Shown here in pieces: positions 25,941-34,875 of a stretch of 64,000 bases of DNA. The number at the start of each line of letters is the position of its first letter. Within the stretch, counting starts at the first letter, position 1. Made by a program: the position numbers and the translations under genes. This DNA comes from Massilia sp. METH4 (GTDB lineage Bacteria; Pseudomonadota; Gammaproteobacteria; Burkholderiales; Burkholderiaceae_D). Location: NCBI RefSeq assembly GCF_037094685.1, contig NZ_CP146614.1, positions 1,116,001 to 1,180,000 of the forward strand, given 5' to 3'. The notes under the pieces were generated by a model, which was given only the letters and a program-made list of their open reading frames with translations, was not told the origin of the DNA and made no database searches.

Positions 25941-27155
25941 ATGGGCTCCGGCAGGATTCTGGTGGCACAGGGAGGCGGGCCGACCGCCGTCATCAACCAG
26001 TCGCTGGTGGGCGTGGCGCTCGAGGCGCGCCGCTTTCGCGACGTGACGCGGGTGTACGGCGCCATGCACGGCGTGCGCGGCATCGTCGACGAACAATTCG
26101 TCGACCTCACGCAGGAAACGAGCCACAACCTGGAACTGGTGGCCGCCACGCCCTCTTCCGCGCTCGGCTCCACGCGCGACAAGCCGGACGTGAAGTACTG
26201 CGCCGAGATCTTCAACGTGCTGCGGGCGCACGAGATCGAGCATTTCTTCTATATCGGCGGCAACGATTCATCCGACACGGTGCGCATCGTCAGCGAACAG
26301 GCCCGTGCCGCCGGCTATCCGCTGCGCGCCATCCATATTCCAAAGACGATCGACAACGACCTGGTGGGCAACGACCACACGCCGGGCTTTCCATCTGCCG
26401 CGCGCTTCGTGGCGCAGGCGTTTGCCGGCGCCAACCTCGACAACGCCGCGCTGCCCGGCGTGTACGTGGGCGTCGTCATGGGCCGCCACGCGGGCTTCCT
26501 CACCGCCGCCTCGGCGCTGGGCAAGAAGTTCCCGGACGACGGGCCGCACCTGATCTACCTGCCCGAGCGCACGTTCTCGCTCGAAGCCTTCCTTGCGGAC
26601 GTGAAGGCGACCTACGAGCGGCACGGCCGCTGCGTGATCGCCGTCTCCGAAGGCATCCACGATGCCAGCGGCGAACCGGTGGCCACCCTGCTGGCCAAGG
26701 AGATCGAGAAGGATGCGCACGGCAATGTGCAACTGTCCGGCACCGGCGCGCTGGCCGACCTGCTGTGCGACGAGATCAAGGCGAAGCTGGGCATCAAGCG
26801 CGTGCGCGGCGACACGTTCGGCTACCTGCAACGCTCGTTCATCGGCTGCGTGTCGGACGTGGACCAGCGCGAGGCGCGCGAAGTGGGAGAAAAGGCGGTG
26901 CAGTACGCGTTCTGGGGCGACCGCGACGGCTCGGTGGCGATCCGCCGCACGGGCTTCTATTCGGCCGACTACGCGCTGCTGCCGCTCGAGGAAGTGGCCG
27001 GCAAGACGCGCACGATGGAAGACGAATTCATCGCCCCTTCCGGCACCGATGTGACGGACGCGTTCCGGCTGTACCTGCGGCCCTTATTGGGGTCGGGGAT
27101 GCCCGATGCATTCCGGCTGCGCTGCGCGCCGGTGGCGAAGATCCTCAGGGCTTGA
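25941..27155 (+). CDS. pfp: Pyrophosphate-type 6-phosphofructokinase
   Basis: A 404-residue phosphofructokinase. Residues GGNDSSD at 106-112 and PKTIDND at 134-140 replace the GGDGS and PGTIDND text of ATP enzymes. Asp109 and Lys135 are the residues known to exclude ATP and favour pyrophosphate. It should therefore phosphorylate fructose 6-phosphate reversibly with PPi, serving glycolysis and gluconeogenesis. The open frame begins at 25875, but AGGAGGT just before the ATG at 25941 decides the start. It is monocistronic, followed by a palindrome that can act as terminator, and divergent from the acylase gene. PPi specificity is inferred from motif residues only. Confidence 0.9.
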   Translation: MGSGRILVAQGGGPTAVINQSLVGVALEARRFRDVTRVYGAMHGVRGIVDEQFVDLTQETSHNLELVAATPSSALGSTRDKPDVKYCAEIFNVLRAHEIEHFFYIGGNDSSDTVRIVSEQARAAGYPLRAIHIPKTIDNDLVGNDHTPGFPSAARFVAQAFAGANLDNAALPGVYVGVVMGRHAGFLTAASALGKKFPDDGPHLIYLPERTFSLEAFLADVKATYERHGRCVIAVSEGIHDASGEPVATLLAKEIEKDAHGNVQLSGTGALADLLCDEIKAKLGIKRVRGDTFGYLQRSFIGCVSDVDQREAREVGEKAVQYAFWGDRDGSVAIRRTGFYSADYALLPLEEVAGKTRTMEDEFIAPSGTDVTDAFRLYLRPLLGSGMPDAFRLRCAPVAKILRA

Positions 27156-27160
27156 ACGAA

Positions 27161-27199
27161 AAAACCGGTGACAGGCACCGGTTTTCTTGCAACATTTCC
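27161..27199. repeat. REP-like palindrome, likely also the pfp/purM terminator
   Basis: A perfect 10-bp stem AAAACCGGTG/CACCGGTTTT (27161-27170 with 27176-27185) has an ACAGG loop, followed by CTTGCAACATTTCC. The T-run and position between the convergent ends of pfp and purM fit a bidirectional terminator. The sequence and its GCAACATTTCC tail recur in other gaps at 33.4 and 34.9 kb. Confidence 0.8.
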
Positions 27200-27227
27200 C
27201 GCGGCCCGCGCGCGAGGCCGCGCCGTC

Positions 27228-28271
27228 TCAAACGACGATCGTCTGGTGCTCGCCTTCCTTGCGGGCGCGGATCGTGCCGATGCGCGAGACGGTCTCGCCG
27301 GCAGCCGTCAGCTGGGCAATCGCCGCGTCGGCGTTCTCGGCCGACACGATCACGGTCATGCCGATGCCGCAGTTGAACACGCGGTGCATTTCCGCGTCGG
27401 CCACGCCGCCGTGCTGCTGCAGCCACTGGAACAGCGGCGGCATCGTCCACGACTTGCCGTCCAGTTCCGCGGTCAGGTTGTCGGCCAGCACGCGCGGGAT
27501 GTTTTCCACCAGGCCGCCGCCGGTGATGTGCACCAGGCCTTTCACTTCCATCGACTCCATCAGCGCCAGCAACGGCTTGACGTAGATGCGGGTCGGCGTC
27601 ATCAGCACGTCGGCCAGCTTGCGGCCGTGGAAGTCCGCTTCCAGGTCCGGCTTGGCCACTTCGATGATCTTGCGCACCAGCGAGTAACCGTTCGAGTGGG
27701 CACCCGAGGAGGCCAGGCCCAGCACCACATCGCCCGGGGCGATCTTGGAACCGTCGATCAGCTTCGATTTTTCCACGGCGCCGACGGCGAAGCCGGCCAG
27801 GTCGTATTCGCCGGCCGGGTACATGCTCGGCATCTCGGCCGTTTCACCGCCGATCAGCGCGCAGCCGGCCTGTTCGCAGCCGGCGGCGATGCCCTTGATG
27901 ACATCCGTCGCGATCGGCACGTCCAGCTTGCCGCAAGCGAAATAGTCGAGGAAGAACAGCGGCTCGGCGCCCTGCACCAGGATATCGTTGACGCTCATGG
28001 CCACCAGGTCGATGCCCACGGTGTCATGGCGGTTCAGCTCGAACGCCAGCTTCAGTTTCGTGCCCACGCCGTCCGTGCCGGAAACGAGAACCGGTTCCTT
28101 GTACTTCTTGCTGATCTCGAACAGCGCGCCGAAGCCGCCGATGCCGCCCATCACGCCTTCGCGCAGCGTACGCTTGGCAAATGGCTTGATCGCTTCGACT
28201 AAGGCATCACCCGCGTCGATATCGACGCCGGCGTCACGGTAGGACAGGGATACGTTGGAAGGTTGGCTCAT
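27228..28271 (-). CDS. purM: Phosphoribosylformylglycinamidine cyclo-ligase
   Basis: PurM (AIR synthetase) closes the imidazole ring of aminoimidazole ribonucleotide with ATP in de novo purine synthesis. The 347-residue product has [19 protein letters not shown], the ATP-binding [32 protein letters not shown], the [12 protein letters not shown] motif and a C-terminal [10 protein letters not shown], all as expected. Cytosolic dimer. It is divergent from hda across a 269-base gap with no other recognisable gene. Confidence 0.98.
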   Translation of the reverse strand: MSQPSNVSLSYRDAGVDIDAGDALVEAIKPFAKRTLREGVMGGIGGFGALFEISKKYKEPVLVSGTDGVGTKLKLAFELNRHDTVGIDLVAMSVNDILVQGAEPLFFLDYFACGKLDVPIATDVIKGIAAGCEQAGCALIGGETAEMPSMYPAGEYDLAGFAVGAVEKSKLIDGSKIAPGDVVLGLASSGAHSNGYSLVRKIIEVAKPDLEADFHGRKLADVLMTPTRIYVKPLLALMESMEVKGLVHITGGGLVENIPRVLADNLTAELDGKSWTMPPLFQWLQQHGGVADAEMHRVFNCGIGMTVIVSAENADAAIAQLTAAGETVSRIGTIRARKEGEHQTIVV

Positions 28272-28540
28272 GGTGTATTTCGCGGCGGAGGCGGTAAAAT
28301 AGAAGAGGATTGCTGCATTTATGCCAGCAAGTCCGCTATTTTAGCAAAACACCCCCGCCAATTCCCCAACTTTCGCCTCCCCTTCGCCTCCATGCCCCCC
28401 GCCCAGACCGTACAACGAGCAAGAACGGCTTCCCGGTCGGCGGCATGGCCCGAACCGTCCACGGCACCGCACTTTTATATAATGCGGGCTGTGAAGAGCG
28501 AAAAAACTACAAAAATGACCAGGAAACCGGGGCGGCAACC

Positions 28541-29206
28541 ATGAAACAGCTGGTGCTCGACCTGGGGGCCGAGCCGGTCCACACGCTCGAAACGTTCGAG
28601 GTGGGCCGCAATGCCGAGGTGGCGGCGCTGATGCGCCAGTTCGCCGGCCGCAGCTCGCGCGAGCATTTTGCCTACCTGTGGGGCGAGGTGGGCGCCGGCA
28701 AGACCCACCTGCTCAAGGCCCTGGCCGCGACCGAGGGCGCGCGTTATATATCGCCGTTCTCGATCGAATCGGAATTCGTCTACTCGCCGGAAGTCGACCT
28801 GTACCTGCTCGACGATTGCGAAAAGCTGTCTCCCGTGGCGCAGATCGACGCCTTCGCGCTGTTCAACGAGATCCGCGCCAACAACGCGTTCATGGTGTGC
28901 AGCGGCGCCGTGCCGCCGGCCGTGCTGCCCGTGCGCGAGGATTTGCGCACGCGGATGGGCTGGGGCCTGATCTACCAGCTGCATGGCCTCTCGGACGATG
29001 AAAAGGTGGCCGCGCTCTCCCAGGCCGCGGCCAGCCGCGGCTTGACGCTGTCGCCGGGCGTGTTACCCTATTTGTTGTCCCATTTCAGGCGCGACATGCG
29101 CTCGCTGTCCTCGATGCTGGACTCGCTCGACCAATATTCGCTGGAAACCCAGCGCCCCATCACCCTGCCATTGCTGCGCGAGTGGCTGCAGGCGGAAAAA
29201 GACTAA
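28541..29206 (+). CDS. hda: DnaA regulatory inactivator Hda
   Basis: Hda is a DnaA-related AAA+ protein that, bound to the sliding clamp, stimulates ATP hydrolysis by DnaA and prevents over-initiation. The 221-residue product begins MKQLVLDLG, where QLVLDL (3-8) is the clamp-binding motif. Walker A is GEVGAGKTH around 48-56 and Walker B is LYLLDDCEKL. The ATG at 28541 is chosen because the clamp motif must be N-terminal; the frame upstream to 28310 is not protein-like. A TATAAT box lies at 28478-28483, with no strong -35. It is followed 12 bases later by the HAD gene, so hda, the HAD gene, pcnB, folK and the DUF486 gene probably form one operon. Confidence 0.95.
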   Translation: MKQLVLDLGAEPVHTLETFEVGRNAEVAALMRQFAGRSSREHFAYLWGEVGAGKTHLLKALAATEGARYISPFSIESEFVYSPEVDLYLLDDCEKLSPVAQIDAFALFNEIRANNAFMVCSGAVPPAVLPVREDLRTRMGWGLIYQLHGLSDDEKVAALSQAAASRGLTLSPGVLPYLLSHFRRDMRSLSSMLDSLDQYSLETQRPITLPLLREWLQAEKD

Positions 29207-29218
29207 AGCGATAACTCC

Positions 29219-29887
29219 ATGAACCTGGCCCTGTTCGACCTCGACCACACCCTGCTGCCCATCGATTCCGACTACGAGTGGGGTCAATTCCTGTGCCGCC
29301 AGGGTGCCGTCGATGCCGCCGCTTTTGCCCGCCGCAACGACGAATTCTTCGCCCAGTACCAGGCCGGCACGCTGGACCCGGTGGAGTACCTGGAATTTGC
29401 GCTCGGCACGCTGGCCACCTTCGAGCCGGAGCGGCTGGCCGCACTGCAGCAGCAGTTCATGCTCGAAGTGATCGAGCCGAACATCAAGCCGCAGGCGCGC
29501 GCGCTGCTGCAAAAGCACCTGGACGCCGGCGACATGGTGGCCATCGTCACGGCGACCAACCACTTCGTGACGGCGCCGATCGCCAAGGCCTTCGGCGTGG
29601 ATCACCTGATCGCGGCGATGCCCGAAATCGTGGATGGCCGCATCACCGGCCGCCTGAAGGGCACGCCCACGCAGGGCCAGGGCAAGATCCTGCATACCAA
29701 GGCATGGCTGGAACAGATGGGGAAGACGCTCGACCACTTCGACAACGTGTACTTCTACAGCGACTCGCACAACGACCTGCCGCTGCTGTCGATCGTGTCG
29801 CACCCGGTCGCCACCAACCCGAATGCCGTCCTGACCCGCCACGCCAACGAGCAGGGCTGGACCTTACTCCAACTATTCAATGATTAA
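29219..29887 (+). CDS. HAD-IB family phosphatase (SerB-like)
   Basis: A 222-residue haloacid-dehalogenase-type phosphatase. Motif I is LFDLDHTLLP with Asp8 as nucleophile and Asp10 as acid/base. Motif II is AIVTATNHFVT and motif IV is YFYSDSHNDLPLL, near the C-terminus. The helical cap after motif I places it in subfamily IB with phosphoserine phosphatase and similar enzymes. In Betaproteobacteria this gene commonly precedes pcnB. The substrate is not known. The stop overlaps the start of pcnB by 8 bases. Confidence 0.88.
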   Translation: MNLALFDLDHTLLPIDSDYEWGQFLCRQGAVDAAAFARRNDEFFAQYQAGTLDPVEYLEFALGTLATFEPERLAALQQQFMLEVIEPNIKPQARALLQKHLDAGDMVAIVTATNHFVTAPIAKAFGVDHLIAAMPEIVDGRITGRLKGTPTQGQGKILHTKAWLEQMGKTLDHFDNVYFYSDSHNDLPLLSIVSHPVATNPNAVLTRHANEQGWTLLQLFND

Positions 29888-31385
29888 GAAATTCATCCGC
29901 AAGATCCTGGGCGTCAAGCCGCCGCGCAACAACGACGAACCCGAAATCCTCGGCCCGGAGCAGCACGGCATCGACCCGAAAATGGTGTCGGCCAACGCGA
30001 TCCGCGTCACGTCAACGCTGCAGGAAGCGGGCTTCGAGGCGTTCGTGGTGGGCGGCGCGGTGCGCGATCTGCTGCTGGGCGTGAAGCCGAAGGATTTCGA
30101 CATCGCCACCAATGCCACGCCCGAGCAGGTGAAACGGCTGTTCCGCCGCGCCTTCATCATCGGCCGCCGCTTCCAGATCGTGCACGTGATGTTCGGCCAG
30201 GACCTGCTGGAAGTGACGACCTTCCGCGGCACCGCCACCGACAACGCGCCGAAGGACGAACACGGCCGCGTGCTGCGCGATAACACCTTCGGCAGCCAGG
30301 CCGAGGACGCGGAACGCCGCGATTTCACCATCAACGCCATGTACTACAACCCGGCGACCCAGCAGGTGCTCGATTACCACGGCGGCATCCGCGACATTCG
30401 CGCCAAGCTGCTGCGCATCATCGGCCAGCCGGAAACCCGCTACCGCGAAGACCCGGTGCGCATGCTGCGCGTGGTGCGCTTCGCCGCCAAGCTCAAGTTC
30501 GACATCGAGCCGACGACGGCCGCGCCGATCTCCGTGATGGCGCCGCTGATCAACAACGTGCCGGCCGCGCGCGTGTTCGACGAGATGTTGAAGCTCCTGA
30601 TGAGCGGCAGCGCCCTCGCCTGCCTGCTGCAGCTGCGCAAGGCCGGCCTGCACCATGGCCTGCTGCCGCTGCTGGACGTGGTGCTCGAGCAGCCGCTGGG
30701 CTTCAAGTTCGTGACGCTGGCGCTGGAAGCGACGGACCGCCGCATCGCCGCCGGCAAGACCGTGTCGCCGGGCTTCCTGTTCGCCTCGCTGCTGTGGCAC
30801 CAGGTGCTGGAAAAATGGAATGCCTACCAGGCTTCGGGAGAATTCCCGATCCCCGCGCTGCACCTGGCGGCGGACGAGGTGCTGGAATCGCAGACGGAAA
30901 AGCTGGCGCTGCAGCGCAAGATCGGCTCCGACATGCGCGACATCTGGGCCATGCAGCCGCGCTTCGAGCGCCGCAACGGCAAGAACCCGTACAAGCTGCT
31001 GGAACACGTGCGCTTCCGCGCCGGCTACGACTTCCTGCTGCTGCGCTGCGCTTCCGGCGAGATCGACCAGGAACTGGGCGACTGGTGGAGCGCGTTCTAC
31101 GAAGCCGACGAGACGGTGCGCGCCGAGATGGTGTCGGCCATTTCCAGTGGCGGTCCGGCCAGCAAGCGCAAGCGCCCGGCGCGCCGCGGCTTGCGCCATG
31201 AGGAAGGCGCCGCGGGTACCGAGCTTGCCGAGCAGGCAGGCGACGAAGACTTCGAAGGCGACGAGGTGCATGCCGAGGGCGAGAGCATGCCGACACCGAA
31301 GCGGCGCCGCCGCGGCCCACGCCGCAAGCGTAGCGGCGGCGAAGACGCGCCCGATCCGGCACCCGTGACGCCTTCCGCCGACTGA
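29880..31385 (+). CDS. pcnB: Poly(A) polymerase I
   Basis: PcnB adds 3' poly(A) tails to RNA and so promotes degradation. The 501-residue product has the class II nucleotidyltransferase signature VVGGAVRDLLLGVKPKDFDI with the catalytic aspartates, followed by TNATPEQVKRLFRRAFIIGR, which marks bacterial poly(A) polymerase rather than CCA-adding enzyme. AEDAERRDFTINAMYY and REDPVRMLRVVRFAAKL follow. The C-terminal 90 residues are basic and low in complexity (KRKRPARRG, KRRRRGPRRKR), typical of the RNA-binding tail. It is flanked by overlaps of 8 bases with the HAD gene and 1 base with folK. Confidence 0.95.
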   Translation: MIKKFIRKILGVKPPRNNDEPEILGPEQHGIDPKMVSANAIRVTSTLQEAGFEAFVVGGAVRDLLLGVKPKDFDIATNATPEQVKRLFRRAFIIGRRFQIVHVMFGQDLLEVTTFRGTATDNAPKDEHGRVLRDNTFGSQAEDAERRDFTINAMYYNPATQQVLDYHGGIRDIRAKLLRIIGQPETRYREDPVRMLRVVRFAAKLKFDIEPTTAAPISVMAPLINNVPAARVFDEMLKLLMSGSALACLLQLRKAGLHHGLLPLLDVVLEQPLGFKFVTLALEATDRRIAAGKTVSPGFLFASLLWHQVLEKWNAYQASGEFPIPALHLAADEVLESQTEKLALQRKIGSDMRDIWAMQPRFERRNGKNPYKLLEHVRFRAGYDFLLLRCASGEIDQELGDWWSAFYEADETVRAEMVSAISSGGPASKRKRPARRGLRHEEGAAGTELAEQAGDEDFEGDEVHAEGESMPTPKRRRRGPRRKRSGGEDAPDPAPVTPSAD

Positions 31386-31858
31386 TGGAAGCGTTCATCG
31401 GCATCGGCGCCAATCTCGGCGACGCGCGCGCCAACGCGCTGGACGCCGTGGAGCGCCTGCGGCGCGTTCCCGGCCTGTCGGTGACCGCCGTCTCGAGCCT
31501 GTACCGCACGGCGCCGATCGACTCCTCGGGCGACGACTACATCAACGCCGTCGCCCGCATCGACACCACGCTCGCCGCGCCGGCACTGCTCGAAGCGCTG
31601 TTCGCCATCGAGCAGCAGCACGGCCGCGAGCGTCCCTACCGCAACGCGCCGCGCACGCTGGACCTCGACCTGCTGCTGTACGGCGACCAGACGATCGATA
31701 ACCCCGCGCTGACCGTGCCACATCCGCGCCTGACGCAGCGCGCCTTCGTGCTCGTGCCGCTGCTGGAGATCGCGCCGGATGTCGTGGTGCCCGGCCTGGG
31801 CGCCGCGTCTTCCTTCGCGGCGGGCGTGGCCGGGCAGCGCATCGACAAAGTGAACTGA
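31385..31858 (+). CDS. folK: 6-hydroxymethyl-7,8-dihydropterin pyrophosphokinase
   Basis: FolK transfers pyrophosphate from ATP to hydroxymethyldihydropterin in folate synthesis. The 157-residue product starts MEAFIGIGANLGDARAN and has SSLYRTAPID and the signature ERPYRNAPRTLDLDLLLYG, with HPRLTQRAFVLVPLLEI after it. Start and stop codons overlap with pcnB (TGATG). The next gene begins directly after its stop, so this is a tightly coupled operon member. PanB, two genes on, links pterin/folate and pantothenate: PanB uses methylene-tetrahydrofolate. Confidence 0.97.
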   Translation: MEAFIGIGANLGDARANALDAVERLRRVPGLSVTAVSSLYRTAPIDSSGDDYINAVARIDTTLAAPALLEALFAIEQQHGRERPYRNAPRTLDLDLLLYGDQTIDNPALTVPHPRLTQRAFVLVPLLEIAPDVVVPGLGAASSFAAGVAGQRIDKVN

Positions 31859-32206
31859 ATGCAGATTCCCGTCATCGTACAAACCGTGGGTCTCCTGACC
31901 CTGTCGAACATCTTCATGACGGTGGCGTGGTACGGCCACCTGAAGAGCCTCTCCACCAAGGCCTGGTACGTGGCGGCCTTCGTCAGCTGGGGCATCGCGC
32001 TGTTCGAATACCTGCTGCAGGTGCCGGCCAACCGCATCGGCTATACGCAGTTCAGCCTGGCGCAGCTGAAGATCATGCAGGAAGTGATCACGCTTTCCGT
32101 GTTCGTGCCGTTCGCCATGATCTACATGAACCAGCCGTTCAAGACCGATTTCATCTGGGCGGGCTTGTGCCTCGTCGGGGCCGTGTACTTCATCTTCCGG
32201 TCCTGA
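31859..32206 (+). CDS. DUF486 / DMT-type small membrane protein
   Basis: A 115-residue protein with four membrane helices (VGLLTLSNIFMTVAWYGHL, WYVAAFVSWGIALFEYLL, LSVFVPFAMIYM and FIWAGLCLVGAVYFIF) and the motif PANRIGYTQFSLAQLKIMQEV, which is characteristic of DUF486. The family is distantly related to small drug/metabolite transporters, but no substrate is known. The ATG begins at the base following the folK stop, which shows coupling. It is the last gene of the hda-to-DUF486 run; panB follows after 82 bases with its own ribosome binding site. Confidence 0.88.
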   Translation: MQIPVIVQTVGLLTLSNIFMTVAWYGHLKSLSTKAWYVAAFVSWGIALFEYLLQVPANRIGYTQFSLAQLKIMQEVITLSVFVPFAMIYMNQPFKTDFIWAGLCLVGAVYFIFRS

Positions 32207-32288
32207 CCGCGGTGCTGGAAGTCACTTCGGCACGGTCGTTCGCCGGGGTTTAGAATACGCGCCGTAACGATTTTATTTGAGGACTTCC

Positions 32289-33164
32289 ATGTCTGGTTAT
32301 CTGCAGGGTAAAGAAATGTCCGGCACGGCAGCCGCCACGAGCGGCACGCCGGCACCGGCAAAAGCGGTGGCGAACAAGGCCGTCACGATTCCGTCACTGG
32401 CCGCGCTGCGCGCCGCGGGCGAAAAGATCTCGATGCTGACGTGCTACGACGCCAGCTTCGCCGCGCTGATGGAGCGCGCCGGGGTCGAGATCCTGCTGAT
32501 CGGCGATTCGCTGGGCATGGTGTGCAACGGCCACACGTCCACCCTGCCCGTCACCGTGCAGCAAGTGGCTTACCACACGGCCGCCGTGGCGCGCGGCGCC
32601 AAGACCGCGATGATCATGGCCGACCTGCCGTTCGGCAGCTACGGCACCCCCGAGCAGGCGCTGGCGAGCTGCGTGCAGCTGATGCAGGCCGGCGCGCACA
32701 TCGTCAAGATCGAAGGCGCCGGCTGGCTGGCCGACACGGTGCGCTTCCTCGTCGAGCGCGGCGTGCCGGTCTGCGCGCACATCGGCCTGACGCCGCAATT
32801 CGTGCACCAGCTGGGCGGCTACAAGGTGCAGGGCAAGACGGTGGAAAGCGCCGAAGCCCTGAAGGCGGACGCATTGAAGCTGCAAGCGGCCGGCGCCTCG
32901 ATCGTGCTGCTCGAAGCGGTGCCCTCCACCGTCGGCAAGGCCGTCACCGAAGCGCTGTCGGTGCCCACCATCGGCATCGGCGCCGGCCCCGACTGCTCGG
33001 GCCAGGTGCTGGTGATGCACGACCTGCTGGGCGTCTTCCCCGGCCGCAAGGCACGCTTCGTGAAGAACTTCATGGACGGCCAACCCACCATCGAAGCCGC
33101 CTTCGCCGCCTATGTCGCCGCCGTCAAGGACGGCAGCTTCCCCGCCCTCGAGCACTGCTTCTAA
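32289..33164 (+). CDS. panB: 3-methyl-2-oxobutanoate hydroxymethyltransferase
   Basis: PanB makes ketopantoate from alpha-ketoisovalerate and methylene-tetrahydrofolate, the first committed step of pantothenate and CoA synthesis. The 291-residue product contains [32 protein letters not shown] with a magnesium ligand aspartate, [21 protein letters not shown] and [21 protein letters not shown] family-untypical N-terminal extension of about 35 Ala/Thr-rich residues precedes the conserved core. GAGG six bases before the ATG at 32289 supports that start; ATG 32316 is an alternative. No panC is in the window. Confidence 0.96.
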   Translation: MSGYLQGKEMSGTAAATSGTPAPAKAVANKAVTIPSLAALRAAGEKISMLTCYDASFAALMERAGVEILLIGDSLGMVCNGHTSTLPVTVQQVAYHTAAVARGAKTAMIMADLPFGSYGTPEQALASCVQLMQAGAHIVKIEGAGWLADTVRFLVERGVPVCAHIGLTPQFVHQLGGYKVQGKTVESAEALKADALKLQAAGASIVLLEAVPSTVGKAVTEALSVPTIGIGAGPDCSGQVLVMHDLLGVFPGRKARFVKNFMDGQPTIEAAFAAYVAAVKDGSFPALEHCF

Positions 33165-33170
33165 GCAAAG

Positions 33171-33209
33171 TTGCCGCAAAAATGGGGACGTACCCCATTT
33201 TCGCGGCAA
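33171..33209. repeat. REP-like long hairpin after panB
   Basis: Arms at 33171-33187 and 33193-33209 pair over 17 positions with one mismatch. The outer part is TTGCCGC/GCGGCAA, the inner part AAAAATGGGG/CCCCATTTT, and the loop is ACGTA. It is followed by TATTTCCTCGG. The core is the same palindrome as at 13254-13278 in the opposite orientation. It lies seven bases after the panB stop and may protect or end that transcript. Confidence 0.82.
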
Positions 33210-33364
33210 TATTTCCTCGGAATCGGAGGCGTAGCAGGGGGTGGAGCAGGGGTTTCGCGGAGCATGCTCCGCGCCTGCGGAACGATACTGCCCTGCAGGG
33301 CAGTATCTTCAAGGAGCCTCGCTCCTTGCCTGCGCAGCGGAGATGGCTTGCAAGCCACCTCTCC

Positions 33365-33396
33365 TTCCTGTCACCGGTTTTTTTTGCGACATTTCC
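33365..33396. repeat. REP-like fragment (CCGGTTTT-GCGACATTTCC)
   Basis: This stretch, CCTGTCACCGGTTTTTTTT then GCGACATTTCCTC, is half of the palindrome seen intact at 27161-27199, with the conserved tail. The long T-run may help end transcription coming from panB. The bases between this and the hairpin at 33171 show imperfect inverted text (CCTGCAGGGCAG; CTCCGC... GCGGAG) but no gene. Confidence 0.65.
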
Positions 33397-34338
33397 TCAG
33401 GGCGTGAAGACGATGCGCGCGCCGCCGTGATCGGCTGCGCGCCAGGCTTCCTCCACCTTGCTGAGCGGCACGGCCTTCGCTTCGATACGGAACGTGCCGC
33501 GCGCGATCTCCAGGGCCAGGGCCGGCAATTCCTCGAGGATCTGGCGTAGCGCCACGGAGCCCAGCCCACTGCCCACGATGTGCAGGTTCGCGGCGCGCAG
33601 CATGGCGCCCGGAACCGGCGCCACCTCGCCCGCCATCGAGCCGATGTGTATCCACGTGAGCGGGGCGCGGCGCCCGGTGCGCTGCTGCAGTAGCGCTTCC
33701 ATGGTGCGGGCGGCGGGTTCGCCCCACACGAAATCGAGCACCACGTCGACGTCGCATGCCGCCTTCCCCAGCCGGGTATCTTCCAGTTGCACGGTTTCCG
33801 TGGCGCCCAGCGCCGGCAGGCCGGCAAGCCTGGCTTCGTCGCGGCCCGCGGCAATCACCTGTGCCGCGCCCAGGTGCCGGGCGACCTGCACGGCCATGCT
33901 TCCCGAGCTGCCCGTGGCGCCGAGGATGAGCACTTTCTGCCCGCCCCGGAATGGCACGCGGCAGCGCAGCGCGAGCCACGCGGCCATTGCCGGATTCATC
34001 GCGGCGGCGATGGTGACGGGATCGCTGTCGGCCGGCAGTTCGATGCTGTGGTCCTGCTCGATCACGGTCTTGTCGGCCATCGTGCCCAGCCGGTCGGGGG
34101 CCTGCACGAAGTAGCGCAGCTTGCCGTCCGTGCCGCGCCCGACTCCGTCGACACCCGCCACCAGGGGCGGCGATCCCGTGCTCGAGTAATGCGCGCCCGA
34201 TGCACGCCCGCGGGTGACGTGATGCAGGCCGGCGGCCAGTACCTCGACCAGCATCTCGCCTGGCGCTTCGGGTACCGGGTCGCCGATGTCGGTGTAACGC
34301 GGCGGGTGGTCGAACGACGTGATGACGGCGGCTTTCAT
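33397..34338 (-). CDS. Zinc-independent quinone-oxidoreductase-like MDR protein
   Basis: A 313-residue medium-chain dehydrogenase/reductase. It has an N-terminal GroES-like domain (MKAAVITSFDHPPRYTDIGD and GVDGVGRG) and a Rossmann domain with GATGSSGSMAVQVARHLGA for NADPH. The zinc-binding cysteines of alcohol dehydrogenases are absent, so it fits the quinone oxidoreductase/crotonyl-reductase branch, acting on an unknown carbonyl or quinone. A good AACTCTCC complement (GGAGAGTT) ribosome binding site precedes the ATG. It is divergent from a MarR regulator across a short gap with a dyad, the usual arrangement for a regulator controlling its neighbour. Confidence 0.87.
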   Translation of the reverse strand: MKAAVITSFDHPPRYTDIGDPVPEAPGEMLVEVLAAGLHHVTRGRASGAHYSSTGSPPLVAGVDGVGRGTDGKLRYFVQAPDRLGTMADKTVIEQDHSIELPADSDPVTIAAAMNPAMAAWLALRCRVPFRGGQKVLILGATGSSGSMAVQVARHLGAAQVIAAGRDEARLAGLPALGATETVQLEDTRLGKAACDVDVVLDFVWGEPAARTMEALLQQRTGRRAPLTWIHIGSMAGEVAPVPGAMLRAANLHIVGSGLGSVALRQILEELPALALEIARGTFRIEAKAVPLSKVEEAWRAADHGGARIVFTP

Positions 34339-34365
34339 GGAACTCTCCTTGGACGAGCGAAAAAG

Positions 34366-34403
34366 GTTCGTATTACGAGCTATTATTGATACGCATTACG
34401 AAC
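34366..34403. promoter_or_regulatory. Putative MarR operator
   Basis: An inverted repeat has arms GTTCGTATTACG (34366-34377) and CGCATTACGAAC (34392-34403), matching at 10 of 12 positions. The direct repeat ATTACGARCTA occurs inside it. It lies between the divergent MDR and MarR genes and overlaps where both promoters must be, so autorepression with control of the MDR gene is likely. Confidence 0.65.
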
Positions 34404-34412
34404 TATGTCAAG

Positions 34413-34865
34413 ATGGCGTCCATGAAGAACCAACGATCGAAGAAGACCGCCGACAAGCCCGGCGAAGGTGTGCTGGACGCGTTCGTGCCCGTTGCCTTTG
34501 CCACGATGGCCGTGCTGAACAGGATCGGCGCCGAGAACGACCTGTCGCTGACGCTGATGCGCGTGATGGGCATCCTGTGGGACCGGCGCCCGCGCATGGC
34601 GGAGCTGGCCGACTACCTGGGGCTGGAAAAGCAGACGATGTCGGGCTTGATCGCCCGGGCGGAAAAACGCGGCCTGGTGGCGCGCGCGCCGAACGTGCAC
34701 GATGGCAGGGCGACGGACGTGTTCCTGACGAGCGAGGGAGAAGCACTGTTCCTGCGCCTGCATGGGCAGATGCAGGAGGCGCTGGCGCCGCTCACGGAAC
34801 GGCTCGACGCGGCGGAGCAGCAGCAGTTGCGGCAACTGCTCGAGCGGATGCTGCCGCCGGGGTAG
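34413..34865 (+). CDS. MarR-family transcriptional regulator
   Basis: A winged-helix regulator of about 150 residues. The domain text runs DLSLTLMRVMGILWDRRP, MAELADYLGLEKQTMSGLIAR (recognition helix), AEKRGLVARAPNVHDGRATDVFLTSEG (the wing with the conserved Asp/Gly/Arg) and a C-terminal dimerisation helix. The start could be ATG 34413 or 34422; a TTG at 34386 would place the operator in coding DNA and is unlikely. MarR proteins usually repress adjacent genes and release DNA on binding phenolic or oxidative signals. The divergent oxidoreductase is the expected target. Confidence 0.9.
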   Translation: MASMKNQRSKKTADKPGEGVLDAFVPVAFATMAVLNRIGAENDLSLTLMRVMGILWDRRPRMAELADYLGLEKQTMSGLIARAEKRGLVARAPNVHDGRATDVFLTSEGEALFLRLHGQMQEALAPLTERLDAAEQQQLRQLLERMLPPG

Positions 34866-34875
34866 GAAGGCTGGC

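Noticed and set aside
33165..33396. Small coding genes in the panB downstream gap
   Set aside because: The several short frames there all run through the palindromic repeats and have no recognisable protein features.
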